A DNA stretch of 64,000 nucleotides from Roseomonas populi. GTDB lineage: Bacteria; Pseudomonadota; Alphaproteobacteria; Acetobacterales; Acetobacteraceae. Under the pieces are notes generated by a model that was not told where the DNA came from, made no database searches, and was given only the letters and a program-made list of their open reading frames with translations. Shown in pieces: positions 35,801-43,932 of the stretch (positions within the stretch are counted from its first letter, which is position 1; each line of letters opens with the position of its first letter). The stretch lies in assembly GCF_024594815.1 (NCBI RefSeq), contig NZ_JANJOU010000014.1, forward strand, positions 1 to 64,000, written 5' to 3'. The translations under genes and the position numbers were made by a program.

Positions 35801-38107
35801 CAGCGGGGCACCCGCGAGGATGGCGGCCCGACCAGCTGGATGGCGAACGTCCGCACCCCCGACCCGAAGGACTCCTACCGTGAGTTCGTCCTCCAGGTGG
35901 CGGACTTCGCGAGCGCCTATGAGGCGGGCGGCGGCAGCACCGGCCCGGATCCCGCGCGGGCCATCAACCCGCCCGCGCGCTCTCGCGTTGGGCTGCCCTT
36001 CCTGCAGCTTCGGGAGAACGACTGCCCGGGCGGCGGGCCGGCGCCCTGCCCGGAGGCGGTCTCGGCCGCGGATACCGGGACCTTCCTGCTGAACTACCGG
36101 AACGAGCCGCTGTCGCTGCGCCTCTACAACCCGAACACCCAGTCCCAGGCCGCAGGCAAGGCGGGCGACCCCTCCTACGCCTTCCGGTCCGACGTCACCC
36201 GGGCCATGACGCAGTTCAACAGCCAGCCCAACATCTACCCGCCGCTGACCGCCGGCCTGGCGGAGGGCGATCCCTGGACCCCCATGCTGCGCGCCTATCG
36301 GCGGGACCGGGTCCAGGTGCGGATGATGGTGGGCGCGCATGAGGAAGGGCACGTCATCCAGTTCAGCGGGCTGCGCTGGCTGATGAACCAGAACGACCCC
36401 AACTCGGGCTGGCGCTCCTCCCACATGCAGGCGATCTCCGAGCACTTCGAGTTCGACATGCCTATCGTCCCGCCCGAGGGCGATATCGGGCCGCACACGG
36501 ATCACCTCTACACCGCCGATGCCAGCGCCGACGGGTACTGGAACGGCGTGTGGGGCCTGCTGCGGGCCTATGAATCGCGCCGGGGCGACCTCAAGCCCCT
36601 GCCGAACAACATCCCTCCCGCGCCGCGTGCCCAGACGATCAGCACGGGTGAGACGGTGCAGCTCGGCACCACGGGAACGGTGCGCAACCTGGCCAACTTC
36701 AACGGCGTCTGCCCGGCCGACGCGCCCGTGCGGCGTTACGCGGTCTCGGCCGTGGCGGCGAGCAGTGCGATCGGCGCCTCCGGCATCGTCTACAACAACC
36801 GTGCGGGCAACTACGCGGCCCAGCGCGGGCCGATCACGGACCCGACCGGGGCGCTCTACGTGCTCGACAGTGACCTCACCAACGGCAAGCTGAAGCCTGA
36901 CGTTCCGGTGGAGCCGCTGCTGCTGCGCGCCAATGCCGGCGACTGCATCGAGGTGACCCTGACCAACCGTCTGCCCACGAACTGGGCCGCCCAGGTCGTG
37001 TCCGCAGCGAACCAGGGCTTCAACGGCTTCCCGATGCTGGTCGAGCGGTTCAATGCCAACCAGGTGCGGCCGTCGATGGAGGTGGGCCTCAACCCCCAGC
37101 TCCTCGCGACCGACATCACCCGGAGTGACGGCCAGAACATCGGCTCCAACCGGGTTCCGCCCCGGGCGGTCCGGCCGGTGAACCAGACCGTGGCGGTAGG
37201 GGAGAGCACGACTTACCGGTGGTATGCCGGCCTGCTGACCATGGACCCCACCAACAACCTGATCGCGACTCCAATCGAGTTCGGGGCGCTGAACCTCATG
37301 CCGTCGGACCGGCTGCGCCATAGCGGCAAGGGCCTGATCGCCGGCATGGTCATCCTGCCCCAGGGCTCCAGCTGGGCCACGGATGCGAACACGCGCATGG
37401 CCGCCACCGTCACCATGCCCGGCGGGCGGCAGTTCCGTGACCTCGTCCTGATGTTCCAGAACGACCTGAACCTGCGGGCCAGCAACAAGCCTGTCTGCCC
37501 GGTTGGCGCAGGCGAGCCGGACGTGGAGTTCGGGGATGCGGGCGCTCCGCAGAGCGTGCGGACGACCGGCTGCAAGGGCCTCGACGATGCCGAGGATTCG
37601 GGCAATGCCGGCCTGAACTACCGCGCGGAGCCCATGTGGCTGCGTGTCGGCCATGCCCCCGGCGAGAACTTCGAGATCACGCGCCGGCTGAACTTCAACA
37701 ACGCCCTGTCCAACACCCGCGTGGGTGGTGCGGATCCGGTCACGCCGATCTTCACCGCCAAGGCCGGGCAGGAGCTCCGCTTCCGGCTGCTGCAGCCGGG
37801 CGGCCACCCGCGGCCGGGCACCTTCACGCTGCACGGCCACAACTGGTCCATGTCGCCCTACACCTCCGGCTCCTCAGCACAGGGCATCGTGCCCTCGCAG
37901 CGGATCGAAGGCGTCCGGACGCAGCAGGACTACCGCCCCTCGCCGGCCACGGGCAGCCGTGACGCGATCGGGCCGGCGATGCACTACAACGTCGTGATCG
38001 AGAAGGCGGGCGGCCCCAGCCTGGTCACCGGAGACTACCTGTTCCGGAACCAGTCCCCCGACGTCTTCGACAACGGCGTCTGGGGCATCCTGCGGGTGAC
38101 GCCGTGA
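32828..38107 (+). CDS. Giant secreted multicopper oxidase, MnxG/McoA-like (putative Mn(II) oxidase)
   Basis: The 1759-residue protein has a Sec signal peptide (hydrophobic ILALTLAGPVLA, cleavage near AAAQS) and several cupredoxin-like segments, far larger than three-domain laccases. Copper motifs are explicit: HLHAHQW at residues 487-493, and the type 1/trinuclear motif HCHLYPHFAQGM (His538, Cys539, His540, His544, Met549). The matching trinuclear partners appear later, HIH at 838-840 and HDHFGPSTHQQNG from 955. This size and motif order are what I know from MnxG-type manganese oxidases; iron or another substrate remains possible. It heads a same-strand series with SCO chaperones, a cytochrome c and T2SS genes. 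A GAGG site precedes the start. Confidence 0.85.
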   Translation: MMMRARWTGPDRTRTVLFRSILALTLAGPVLAAGEAAAQSACGSGNTVTADVVALDQAVQFNRYGGHHPGYMIYALRGDVVSKNGSSSLTPGNVMLRPGKRPRPLVLRANVGDCLVINFQNLLNSTPISVPNVSVDQPATRQAGLHVAGLNYTSPNMADDGAFVGANPTSLANPGGSRTYRLLASREGIFSFYNPAVMTGGESNTGSASFGMFGAVAVQPKGAEWYRSQVSRADLDLATRRGPDGKTLLNLTVDGVDTGYPDIDYLARYPADYPIAGLRNLPILAMRDGNQLVHGDLGAIITGPGRGRFPEGTFLNNPVLEPNRTVPQAASAGGTAETRDRRDPYREFVIQFHDEMKSIQAFAEFEDEELGHTLHSVGDAFGVNYGVTGVGAQILSNRFGVGPTAQCAECKYEEFFLTSWAGGDPALLVDNPANAQLDSTGRRRDPNARRSERALYPDDPSNVFSSYLNDRVILRNTHIGKEQHIFHLHAHQWLYNPDEPGSSYLDSQLISPGSGYTYEIAFNGSGNRNQTVGDSIFHCHLYPHFAQGMWGMWRVHDTFERGTELDSRGVALPTARALPDGEILAGTAIPAIVPIPTMALAPLPAPVRIANGQAVFDGAPAGSEQGNPGYPFFIAGQAGHRPPQAPLDLVHDGGLRRHVVVGGGATAQLDRLDLDKVSDRLEIRWLSQDGEPVERAAMAFHAQRAHPSYALTGEGGGTRRNFITNGRPPAPGAPFADPCVLDNGDPAPGASNPRRYKVAAHQVDLVMNRVGWHFSQGRILSLWDDVMPTQNRQRAPEPLVMRANSGDCVEVHHTNLIPSVSEVDDFQVRTPTDVVGQHIHLVKFDVTSADGSGNGWNYEDGTLAPAEVRERIHAIRTNYNCADGVTSAFCPTAVVHPFFPAAGPPQSRDNPNDPNDPNNARRNWVGAQTTVQRWYADPIVNQNGKDNTLRTVFTHDHFGPSTHQQNGLYAALVVAPTGTTWTHPETGAALNQRGTREDGGPTSWMANVRTPDPKDSYREFVLQVADFASAYEAGGGSTGPDPARAINPPARSRVGLPFLQLRENDCPGGGPAPCPEAVSAADTGTFLLNYRNEPLSLRLYNPNTQSQAAGKAGDPSYAFRSDVTRAMTQFNSQPNIYPPLTAGLAEGDPWTPMLRAYRRDRVQVRMMVGAHEEGHVIQFSGLRWLMNQNDPNSGWRSSHMQAISEHFEFDMPIVPPEGDIGPHTDHLYTADASADGYWNGVWGLLRAYESRRGDLKPLPNNIPPAPRAQTISTGETVQLGTTGTVRNLANFNGVCPADAPVRRYAVSAVAASSAIGASGIVYNNRAGNYAAQRGPITDPTGALYVLDSDLTNGKLKPDVPVEPLLLRANAGDCIEVTLTNRLPTNWAAQVVSAANQGFNGFPMLVERFNANQVRPSMEVGLNPQLLATDITRSDGQNIGSNRVPPRAVRPVNQTVAVGESTTYRWYAGLLTMDPTNNLIATPIEFGALNLMPSDRLRHSGKGLIAGMVILPQGSSWATDANTRMAATVTMPGGRQFRDLVLMFQNDLNLRASNKPVCPVGAGEPDVEFGDAGAPQSVRTTGCKGLDDAEDSGNAGLNYRAEPMWLRVGHAPGENFEITRRLNFNNALSNTRVGGADPVTPIFTAKAGQELRFRLLQPGGHPRPGTFTLHGHNWSMSPYTSGSSAQGIVPSQRIEGVRTQQDYRPSPATGSRDAIGPAMHYNVVIEKAGGPSLVTGDYLFRNQSPDVFDNGVWGILRVTP

Positions 38108-38118
38108 GGAAGGGGCGC

Positions 38119-40011
38119 ATGGATAGGGAAGCGCCGGCCCTGCTGCCGGCGCGCTCCCGGCGGTCCAGGACGGGGGGCGGGCTTCTGCCCGCCCTCCTCG
38201 CCCTGGCGGCGGGGGGTGCCTCGGCGGCGGAGGTTCCCGCCGTCGTGGCGTCTCACAGCGCCGCGGGCCTCGAACTGAAGCTGGAGGTTCGCCCGGCGGG
38301 CGGCCCGTCCCTCCGGCCCGGAGAGCCGGCGGTCGTGGCCCTGAACTTCACCTCCGAAGGCGGCGGCCCCGCCCGAGGGCTGAAGCCGGCCGCCTGGGCC
38401 CAGCGCGAGAGCAACCGCCCACTCGAATGCCGCGAGCGGGTGCGGACCCTCATCGAGAACCGGCTCGGGCGCAGGGCCGACGTGGACCTGAATGCCTGGC
38501 ACATCGCCTATGCCAGCGATTCCGGCGCGGTCCAGGTGCTCGACCCCGTGGGCGGGACCTCGCGCACGCGGTCGCTCGCCGTGATCAACCTGCGGGCGCG
38601 CCCGGGTGGCTGGGCCGAGGACCAGGCCCGTGACGCGCTCTTCGTCGCCCTGCCCGATACTGGCGAGGTCGTGGAGATCGACACGATGCGCTGGCGGGAG
38701 CGCCGCCGCCTCGCCGTGGGGGGGCGGCCGGCCCGCATGGCGCTGGATCCGGATGGCGTGCGCCTCTGGGTCGGCCAGGACGGCGCGGAAGGCACAAGCA
38801 ACGAGGTGGTGGCGGTGGACCGGCAGTCCGGTTCCGTCGTCGCGCGGCTGCCGGCGGGCCCCGGGCCCCACGCGATCGCATCCGCGGGGACCGGCCGCGC
38901 GGCGGTCGCCTCCTCCGCCGGCGTCTCCCTGCTGCGGGAGGGCTCCTCCGAACCGCTACCGCAGCTCGGCGGCGGGTTCAGCGACATGATCTTCTCCTCC
39001 CTCGCGGACGCCATGCTGCTGCTCGACCCCCGCGAGGGCCGCGTCCTCGCCCTCGGGCAGGACGGAGGCGTCGTCGGCCTCTGGCCCGTGGCGCCGGGCG
39101 CGGCGGGGCTGTTCCTGGAGCCGGCCGGGCGCCTCCTCTTCGTCCCGGAGCCCGGCGAGGCGCGGGTCACGGTCATCGACCTGGCGCGCGGCGCCGTCGC
39201 CCACCGCGTGCCGCTGGGCGGCGCGCCGCTCAGCGTGGGCTTCAGCGGCACCCAGGCCTACGTCCAGTCGGAGGCCGGCGCGACGGTGTCCCTCGTCGCG
39301 CTCGGCAGCCTCGTGGAGGCCGGCACGCCGGCGGTGACGAGCATCGCCGCGGGCGAGAGCGGCCTGGTCGCGGGCGAGGCTCTCGGGCCCATGGTCGCCT
39401 CGGGCCCCGGCGGGGCGGCGATGCTGATCGCCGCGCCGAACGAGCGGGTGGTGCACTACTACATGGAGGGCATGGCGGCGCCGGCCGGCGTCATCCGCGT
39501 CCCGCAGGGCCGCCCGCTGGCCATCACCGCCGTGGACCACGCGCTGCGCGAGACGGCGCCGGGCCGCTACGAGACCCAGGCCATCTTCCCGGTGGGTGGG
39601 CGCTACGTGCTGCCGGTGATGGTGCAGGGCGGCGGCTTCCTGCACTGCTTCAGCATCGACCTGGGCGGCGAGGAGGGGCTGCCGCTGAGCAAGCGCCTGC
39701 GCCTGGAACTCGAGGAACCGGCCGGGCGCGCGCTGCACGCCGGCGCACCCGCCCCGCTCCGCATGCGCCTGCGCGGGCCGTCGGACAACGGGCAGTGGCG
39801 CGAGGCGGGGGACCTCACGGTGCGCGTCGTGCAGCTCGCCGGGCACTGGCAGACCTCGGTGCCGCTCCGGCCCCTCGGCGACGGGCTCTACGAGGCCGAG
39901 GCAGTGGCCCCGCCGGAGGCCGGGACCGTGAACCTCTACGTCGAATCCCCTTCCCTCGGGCTCGAGCCCGGAACCCTCCCCCACATCATGCTCCAGGCGG
40001 AGTCCCCATGA
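38119..40011 (+). CDS. Secreted beta-propeller (YVTN-like) protein of the oxidase operon
   Basis: The 630-residue product has an Ala-rich signal peptide (LLPALLALAAGGASA). A small beta domain follows (KLEVRPAGGPSLRPGEP). A propeller region comes next with repeats such as VQVLDPVGGTSRTRSLAV, GEVVEIDTMRWRERRRLAVGG and RVTVIDLARGAVAHRVPLGG, and a C-terminal beta domain ends it. Two isolated Cys are present. It has no catalytic motif I recognise. The ATG at 38119 is chosen for an AGGAAGG site; a GTG at 38104 overlapping the oxidase stop is the alternative. It may dock or stabilise the oxidase; that is inference. Confidence 0.75.
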   Translation: MDREAPALLPARSRRSRTGGGLLPALLALAAGGASAAEVPAVVASHSAAGLELKLEVRPAGGPSLRPGEPAVVALNFTSEGGGPARGLKPAAWAQRESNRPLECRERVRTLIENRLGRRADVDLNAWHIAYASDSGAVQVLDPVGGTSRTRSLAVINLRARPGGWAEDQARDALFVALPDTGEVVEIDTMRWRERRRLAVGGRPARMALDPDGVRLWVGQDGAEGTSNEVVAVDRQSGSVVARLPAGPGPHAIASAGTGRAAVASSAGVSLLREGSSEPLPQLGGGFSDMIFSSLADAMLLLDPREGRVLALGQDGGVVGLWPVAPGAAGLFLEPAGRLLFVPEPGEARVTVIDLARGAVAHRVPLGGAPLSVGFSGTQAYVQSEAGATVSLVALGSLVEAGTPAVTSIAAGESGLVAGEALGPMVASGPGGAAMLIAAPNERVVHYYMEGMAAPAGVIRVPQGRPLAITAVDHALRETAPGRYETQAIFPVGGRYVLPVMVQGGGFLHCFSIDLGGEEGLPLSKRLRLELEEPAGRALHAGAPAPLRMRLRGPSDNGQWREAGDLTVRVVQLAGHWQTSVPLRPLGDGLYEAEAVAPPEAGTVNLYVESPSLGLEPGTLPHIMLQAESP

Positions 40012-40652
40012 GCCGATCCCTCATCCCCCTCGGGCGCCGCTCCGCGCTCGGCCTGCTGCTCGGCCTTGCCGCCGCGCGGGCAGCGGGCGCGGGCGAGGAG
40101 CACGCCCACGCCCACGCCCACGTCCACGCGGAGGCGGAGGCCGCGCCGCCCGGGAGCGCGGCCATCCGGCTGCGCCAGGGCATCCCCGACGCGCGCGTGA
40201 CGGACTCGCACCGCCGGCGCCGGCGCCTCGTCTCCGAGGTCTTCGGCGGGCGGGTGGTCGCCATCGACTTCGTGCTGACGGATTGCGGCACCTTCTGCAG
40301 CGCCATCTCGGCCGCCATGGCCGGCGCGCAGGAGGCCCTCGGCCCGCGCCTGTCGCGCGAGGCGGGGCTGGTCAGCGTGGCGCTGGACCCGTTCGGCGGC
40401 ACGCCGGAGCAGCTGAACGAGTACGCGGCCCGCTTCGGGGCCGGTCCCGCCTGGAGCTTCGTCAACGTGCCGGAGACGCAGCTCGACGAGGTGCTGCGCA
40501 GCCTCGGCGGCCCCATCGCCGGGGAGAGCCATTCCCCCATGGTCGTCGTGCTGGACCCGCTGCGGCGGGAGGTGCGCCGCCTCCTCGGCATTCCCTCGCC
40601 CGAAGCCATCGCAAACACCATCGAGGCCGCTCTGGCGGCAAGGAAGGCCTAG
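40008..40652 (+). CDS. SCO1/SenC-like copper chaperone with His-rich N-terminus
   Basis: This 214-residue exported thioredoxin-fold protein carries the SCO copper pair CGTFC (CxxxC) and a later His in GESHSPMVVVLDP that can complete the site. Directly after the signal sequence is a run of alternating His (EEHAHAHAHVHAEAEA), likely an extra metal-binding patch. SCO proteins deliver copper to CuA or other copper proteins; here the giant oxidase is the obvious client. The ATG overlaps the preceding stop (ATGA). Confidence 0.85.
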   Translation: MSRSLIPLGRRSALGLLLGLAAARAAGAGEEHAHAHAHVHAEAEAAPPGSAAIRLRQGIPDARVTDSHRRRRRLVSEVFGGRVVAIDFVLTDCGTFCSAISAAMAGAQEALGPRLSREAGLVSVALDPFGGTPEQLNEYAARFGAGPAWSFVNVPETQLDEVLRSLGGPIAGESHSPMVVVLDPLRREVRRLLGIPSPEAIANTIEAALAARKA

Positions 40653-40653
40653 C

Positions 40654-41268
40654 GTGACCGACCGGATCCTCCGCCGGAATCTGCTCCTGGCAGCGCCCGC
40701 ACTGGCCCTCGGCCTGCGCGCCGGGCGGGCGGCCGCGCTGGAGTGCGACCAGCGCGAGCGCGACTACTTCAGCAACCGCGTCCTGACGAACCAGGAAGGC
40801 CAGCGCGTGCGGTTCTACGACGACGTGCTGCGCGGGCGCACCGTCCTGATCGGCTGGATCTTCACCAGCTGCCCGGATGCCTGCCCGCTCCTCGCCGCGC
40901 GCAGCCTCGCCATCGCCGACGCGGCGAAGGAGGCGGGCGCGCCGCCCCGGATCGTGCACCTCACCACCGATCCGCACCGCGACACGCCGGCGAAGCTCAA
41001 GGCCTGGGCCGCCCGCTTCGGCAACTACGAGGACTGGACCCTGCTGACCGGCGGCGCGGGCGACCTGCGCGACGTGGCGCAGCGGCTCGGGCAGGCCGTC
41101 GATGAGGCGCGCCCGGACCGCCACACCACGCTGATGCTCGCCGGCAATGTCGGGGCCCGCCGCTGGATGAAGCTGCGCCCCGATGTCCAGCCGCCGGCGG
41201 CGGCCGTGCAGCTGACGGACCTGGCCGCGGCGCCGCAGGTGGTGGACCCCACCACATGCGCGGGCTGA
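40654..41268 (+). CDS. Second SCO1/SenC-like copper chaperone or thiol reductase
   Basis: The 204-residue protein has a twin-Arg-like, hydrophobic signal (RRNLLLAAPALALGL). The SCO thioredoxin fold shows the pair TSCPDACPL (CxxxC) and a distal DRHTTLMLAGN carrying the copper-binding His. It begins with GTG one base after the previous stop. Paired SCO proteins often split copper delivery and disulfide reduction; which does which here is not visible. Confidence 0.87.
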   Translation: MTDRILRRNLLLAAPALALGLRAGRAAALECDQRERDYFSNRVLTNQEGQRVRFYDDVLRGRTVLIGWIFTSCPDACPLLAARSLAIADAAKEAGAPPRIVHLTTDPHRDTPAKLKAWAARFGNYEDWTLLTGGAGDLRDVAQRLGQAVDEARPDRHTTLMLAGNVGARRWMKLRPDVQPPAAAVQLTDLAAAPQVVDPTTCAG

Positions 41269-42686
41269 CCGCCCTCTCCCTGCTGCTCCTGCCCCTGGCC
41301 GGAGCGGTGCAGGCCGGCCCTGTCGAGGACGGGGAGGCGCTGTTCACCCGTGGCGCACGCCCCGGCGCGCCGCCGCCGCAGGTGACGACGGCGGGCGGGA
41401 CCGTGCTGCCCGCGACCGCCCTGCCCTGTGCCGGCTGCCATGGCCGGGACGGGGGCGGCGGCCAGGCCGAGGCCGGCCTGCGCCCCCCGCCGATCGTCTG
41501 GTCGGCCCTATCCCGGCCGGCATCCCTGCGCCCGTCCTATGACGAGCCGCTGCTGCTGCGGGCCGTGGTGCAGGGAACGGCCGCGGGCGGCCGCACGCTC
41601 GATGCGGTCATGCCCCGCTACGGGCTGAGCCTTGAGGACGGGCGGGCGCTCGCGGCCTATCTGAGGGCGCTGGACGGGATCGCCGTCCCCGGCGTCGAGG
41701 AGCGGAGCCTGCGCGTCGCCCTGCTGCTGCCGCCCGGCCGGCCCGGCGAGGCCTTCGCCGCGGCCTTCGAGGCGGCCCTGGAGGGCGCGGCGCCCGACGG
41801 CGTGTTCGGCCGGCGCGTCACCGTCGTCCGGGCCGCCGCCGCGCGGGCGCGCGACGCCTCGGAGGAGGCGCGCCGCCTGCTCGACGCCGGCGTGCTCGCC
41901 CTTGTCTCCGCGCTGCCGGGCGGCGTGAACGAGGATGTGCTGTCCATCGCGGCCGCGGAGCGCGTGCCCGTCCTGTCCGCGCGCGCGGGCCTGGCCAGGC
42001 CGGGCGGGAGCTTCGCCCTGCTCCCCGGGGCGGCCGAGGAGGCCATCGCGCTGCTGCGCCAGGCCGGGGATCCCGGCAAGGCCCTCATCGTCGCGGGCGA
42101 CGGCGCGGCGGAGCGCCGGCTGGCCGCGAGCATCGCTGACCGCGTCGGCGACCTGGGCGAAGCCGTTCCGCCGATCGGGTCGGTGCACGACCTGCCGCGG
42201 CGCGCGGAAGGCGCCTCCGCGGTCCTGCTGCTCCTCGGGCCGGACAGCCTGCCGGAGGCGGCAGCCCTGTTGCGGGGGCAGAACATGCCGCTGCTCGTGC
42301 CGGGCGCGGTGGGCGGCAGCGCGGCGCAGGCCGCGGCCGCGGCCCTGGGGCGCCCGGTCCTGGCCGGCTTCGGCGTGCCGCCGGAGGAGGGCGAAGGCAT
42401 GTCCAGAACCCGCTTCGCCGCGAGCGGCGCGGCCTCGAGCGGCCTGACGGGCCGCCTCGGCCACGCGGCGGGCGAGGTCCTCGTCGAAGCGCTGCGCCGG
42501 GCCGGCCGCCGCCTCACCAGGGAGCGGCTGGTGGCGGCCTTCGCGGCCGAGCCGTTCGAGCCGGGCTCACTGCCGCAGATCCGGCTCGTGAACGGTGCCC
42601 GGCCCCGGGCGGAAAGAATTCTGGTGGTGCGTATCGATGGCGAAGGTTCGGTTCTCCGTGCGTCTGACAACAAAGCTGCGGAATAG
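41256..42686 (+). CDS. Cytochrome c fused to a periplasmic-binding-protein domain
   Basis: The 476-residue exported protein joins two parts. Residues 20-145 are a class I cytochrome c with heme site CAGCH (Cys58, Cys61, His62) and a likely axial Met in DAVMPRYGLS. From about 150 on comes a type 1 periplasmic-binding (Leu/Ile/Val receptor-like) fold, seen in LRVALLLPPGRPGEAFAAAFEAAL, RRLLDAGVLALVSALPG and GHAAGEVLVEALRRAGRRL. It could take electrons from the oxidase and sense or bind a ligand. It starts inside the SCO gene's 3' end and is followed ten bases later by gspG. Confidence 0.85.
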   Translation: MRGLTALSLLLLPLAGAVQAGPVEDGEALFTRGARPGAPPPQVTTAGGTVLPATALPCAGCHGRDGGGGQAEAGLRPPPIVWSALSRPASLRPSYDEPLLLRAVVQGTAAGGRTLDAVMPRYGLSLEDGRALAAYLRALDGIAVPGVEERSLRVALLLPPGRPGEAFAAAFEAALEGAAPDGVFGRRVTVVRAAAARARDASEEARRLLDAGVLALVSALPGGVNEDVLSIAAAERVPVLSARAGLARPGGSFALLPGAAEEAIALLRQAGDPGKALIVAGDGAAERRLAASIADRVGDLGEAVPPIGSVHDLPRRAEGASAVLLLLGPDSLPEAAALLRGQNMPLLVPGAVGGSAAQAAAAALGRPVLAGFGVPPEEGEGMSRTRFAASGAASSGLTGRLGHAAGEVLVEALRRAGRRLTRERLVAAFAAEPFEPGSLPQIRLVNGARPRAERILVVRIDGEGSVLRASDNKAAE

Positions 42687-42696
42687 GGAGGCGAAG

Positions 42697-43143
42697 GTGC
42701 GCGTTCTGGGTGTGCGTGGAGGATCGGGGTGGCTTGCCAGGCGGCCCGGCTTCACGCTCGTAGAGTTGCTCGTGGTCCTGGTCATCCTCGGCCTGCTGGC
42801 TGCCGTCGCGGCGCCCCAGGCGATGCGCTATCTCGGCGGCGCGAAGCACGATGCGGCGAAGCTGCAGCTGCAAGGCCTGATGACGGCGATCGACCTGTAT
42901 CGCCTCGATGTCGGCCGCTACCCCTCGCGCGAGGAAGGGCTGGGCGCGCTGATGCAGGCGCCGTCGGGCGCGCCGCGCTGGAACGGCCCCTACGTGCGCA
43001 AGGCCGACCAGCTGCTGGACCCCTGGAGCCGCCCCTACCGCTACCGCGCCCCCGGCGAGCACGGGCCCTACGACCTCTTCACCCTCGGCTCCGACGACCG
43101 CGCGGGCGGCAGCGGTGAAGATTCGGACGTGACGAGCTGGTAG
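42697..43143 (+). CDS. gspG: Type II secretion major pseudopilin GspG
   Basis: The 148-residue product has the prepilin motif RRPGFTLVELLVVLVILGLLAAVAAP with Glu at +5. The GspG-specific C-terminal calcium-site region follows: YPSREEGLGALMQAP, DPWSRPYRYRAPGEHGPYDLFTLGSDD. A GTG start at 42697 behind GGGAGG is chosen; a second GTG at 42712 is possible. Only ten bases separate it from the cytochrome fusion gene, so the T2SS genes appear to continue the oxidase operon. Confidence 0.93.
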   Translation: MRVLGVRGGSGWLARRPGFTLVELLVVLVILGLLAAVAAPQAMRYLGGAKHDAAKLQLQGLMTAIDLYRLDVGRYPSREEGLGALMQAPSGAPRWNGPYVRKADQLLDPWSRPYRYRAPGEHGPYDLFTLGSDDRAGGSGEDSDVTSW

Positions 43144-43148
43144 CCGCC

Positions 43149-43583
43149 ATGCGCAGCCCCGGCTTCACCCTGATCGAGACGCTCGTCGTCCTGCTGATCC
43201 TCGCGCTGGCCGCGACCGCGTTGCCGCGCCTGTGGGGCGCGGGCCGCGGGGCGCTGCTCAGGGCGGCCGCCGACGACGCGGCGGCCATGCTGCGGGAAGC
43301 GCGCATGGAGGCCCGGCGCACGGGGCGGGAGACGGGCGTGGTGTTCGACACCGAGCTCGGCAGCTTCCGCCGGGCGAGCGGCGGCCGCACCGGCTACCTG
43401 CCCTCGGGCTCGGCCCTCATCGTGGAGGCGACGCAGGCAGGGCTCCGCCCGGATGGCCGCATCGCCATCCTGTTCGATGCCGAGGGAGGCTCGACCGGCG
43501 GCCGGGTGAGGATTGTGCAGAGCAGCAGCGCCGCGGATGTCGCGGTGGATTGGATGACCGGTCATGTCCAGCCCTCCCGCTAG
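43149..43583 (+). CDS. gspH: Type II secretion minor pseudopilin GspH
   Basis: The 144-residue protein has the prepilin site RSPGFTLIETLVVLLILALA (Glu at +5). The GspH-like beta domain includes ARMEARRTGRETGVVFD and RIAILFDAEGGSTGG. It begins five bases after gspG and overlaps gspI by 20 bases. Confidence 0.88.
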   Translation: MRSPGFTLIETLVVLLILALAATALPRLWGAGRGALLRAAADDAAAMLREARMEARRTGRETGVVFDTELGSFRRASGGRTGYLPSGSALIVEATQAGLRPDGRIAILFDAEGGSTGGRVRIVQSSSAADVAVDWMTGHVQPSR

Positions 43584-43932
43584 CCTGCACAGGCCCGGCT
43601 TCACGCTGGTGGAGGCGCTGATCGCCCTTCTCGTCATCGGCGGGGCCGTGGCAGCCGTATTGCCGGCGCTCGGCAACGCCATGCGGTCCAAGGGAGAGCG
43701 CGAGGCGGACTTCTCGGCGGTGTTGGCGGCGCAGTCCCTGCTGGATGCCTATGCCCCGCCGGGCGCCGCGCGGGAGGGACGCCAGGCCGGCGAGGCTCCG
43801 GAAGGGCGGTGGAGCATCGAGATCGGCCCTGGCCAGGCAGGCGCGGGCGGCGTGGTGCTGCGCCCCGTGCGCGTCGTGCTCGGCCCCGTGATCCTCGAGA
43901 CGCTCCGCCCGGGCCCGGCGGCACGGCCATGA
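43564..43932 (+). CDS. gspI: Type II secretion minor pseudopilin GspI
   Basis: The 122-residue pseudopilin shows the site HRPGFTLVEALIALLVIGGA. The small GspI C-terminal domain includes RWSIEIGPGQ. It should form the tip complex with GspJ and the distant GspK. Its stop overlaps the gspJ start (ATGA). Confidence 0.87.
   Translation: MSSPPASLHRPGFTLVEALIALLVIGGAVAAVLPALGNAMRSKGEREADFSAVLAAQSLLDAYAPPGAAREGRQAGEAPEGRWSIEIGPGQAGAGGVVLRPVRVVLGPVILETLRPGPAARP

Noticed and set aside
33452-37840. 1462-codon open frame antisense to the multicopper oxidase
   Set aside because: The plus-strand frame has a signal peptide and explicit copper motifs. The antisense frame is Arg/Gly/Val/His-rich with no recognisable domain and is a by-product of high third-position GC.
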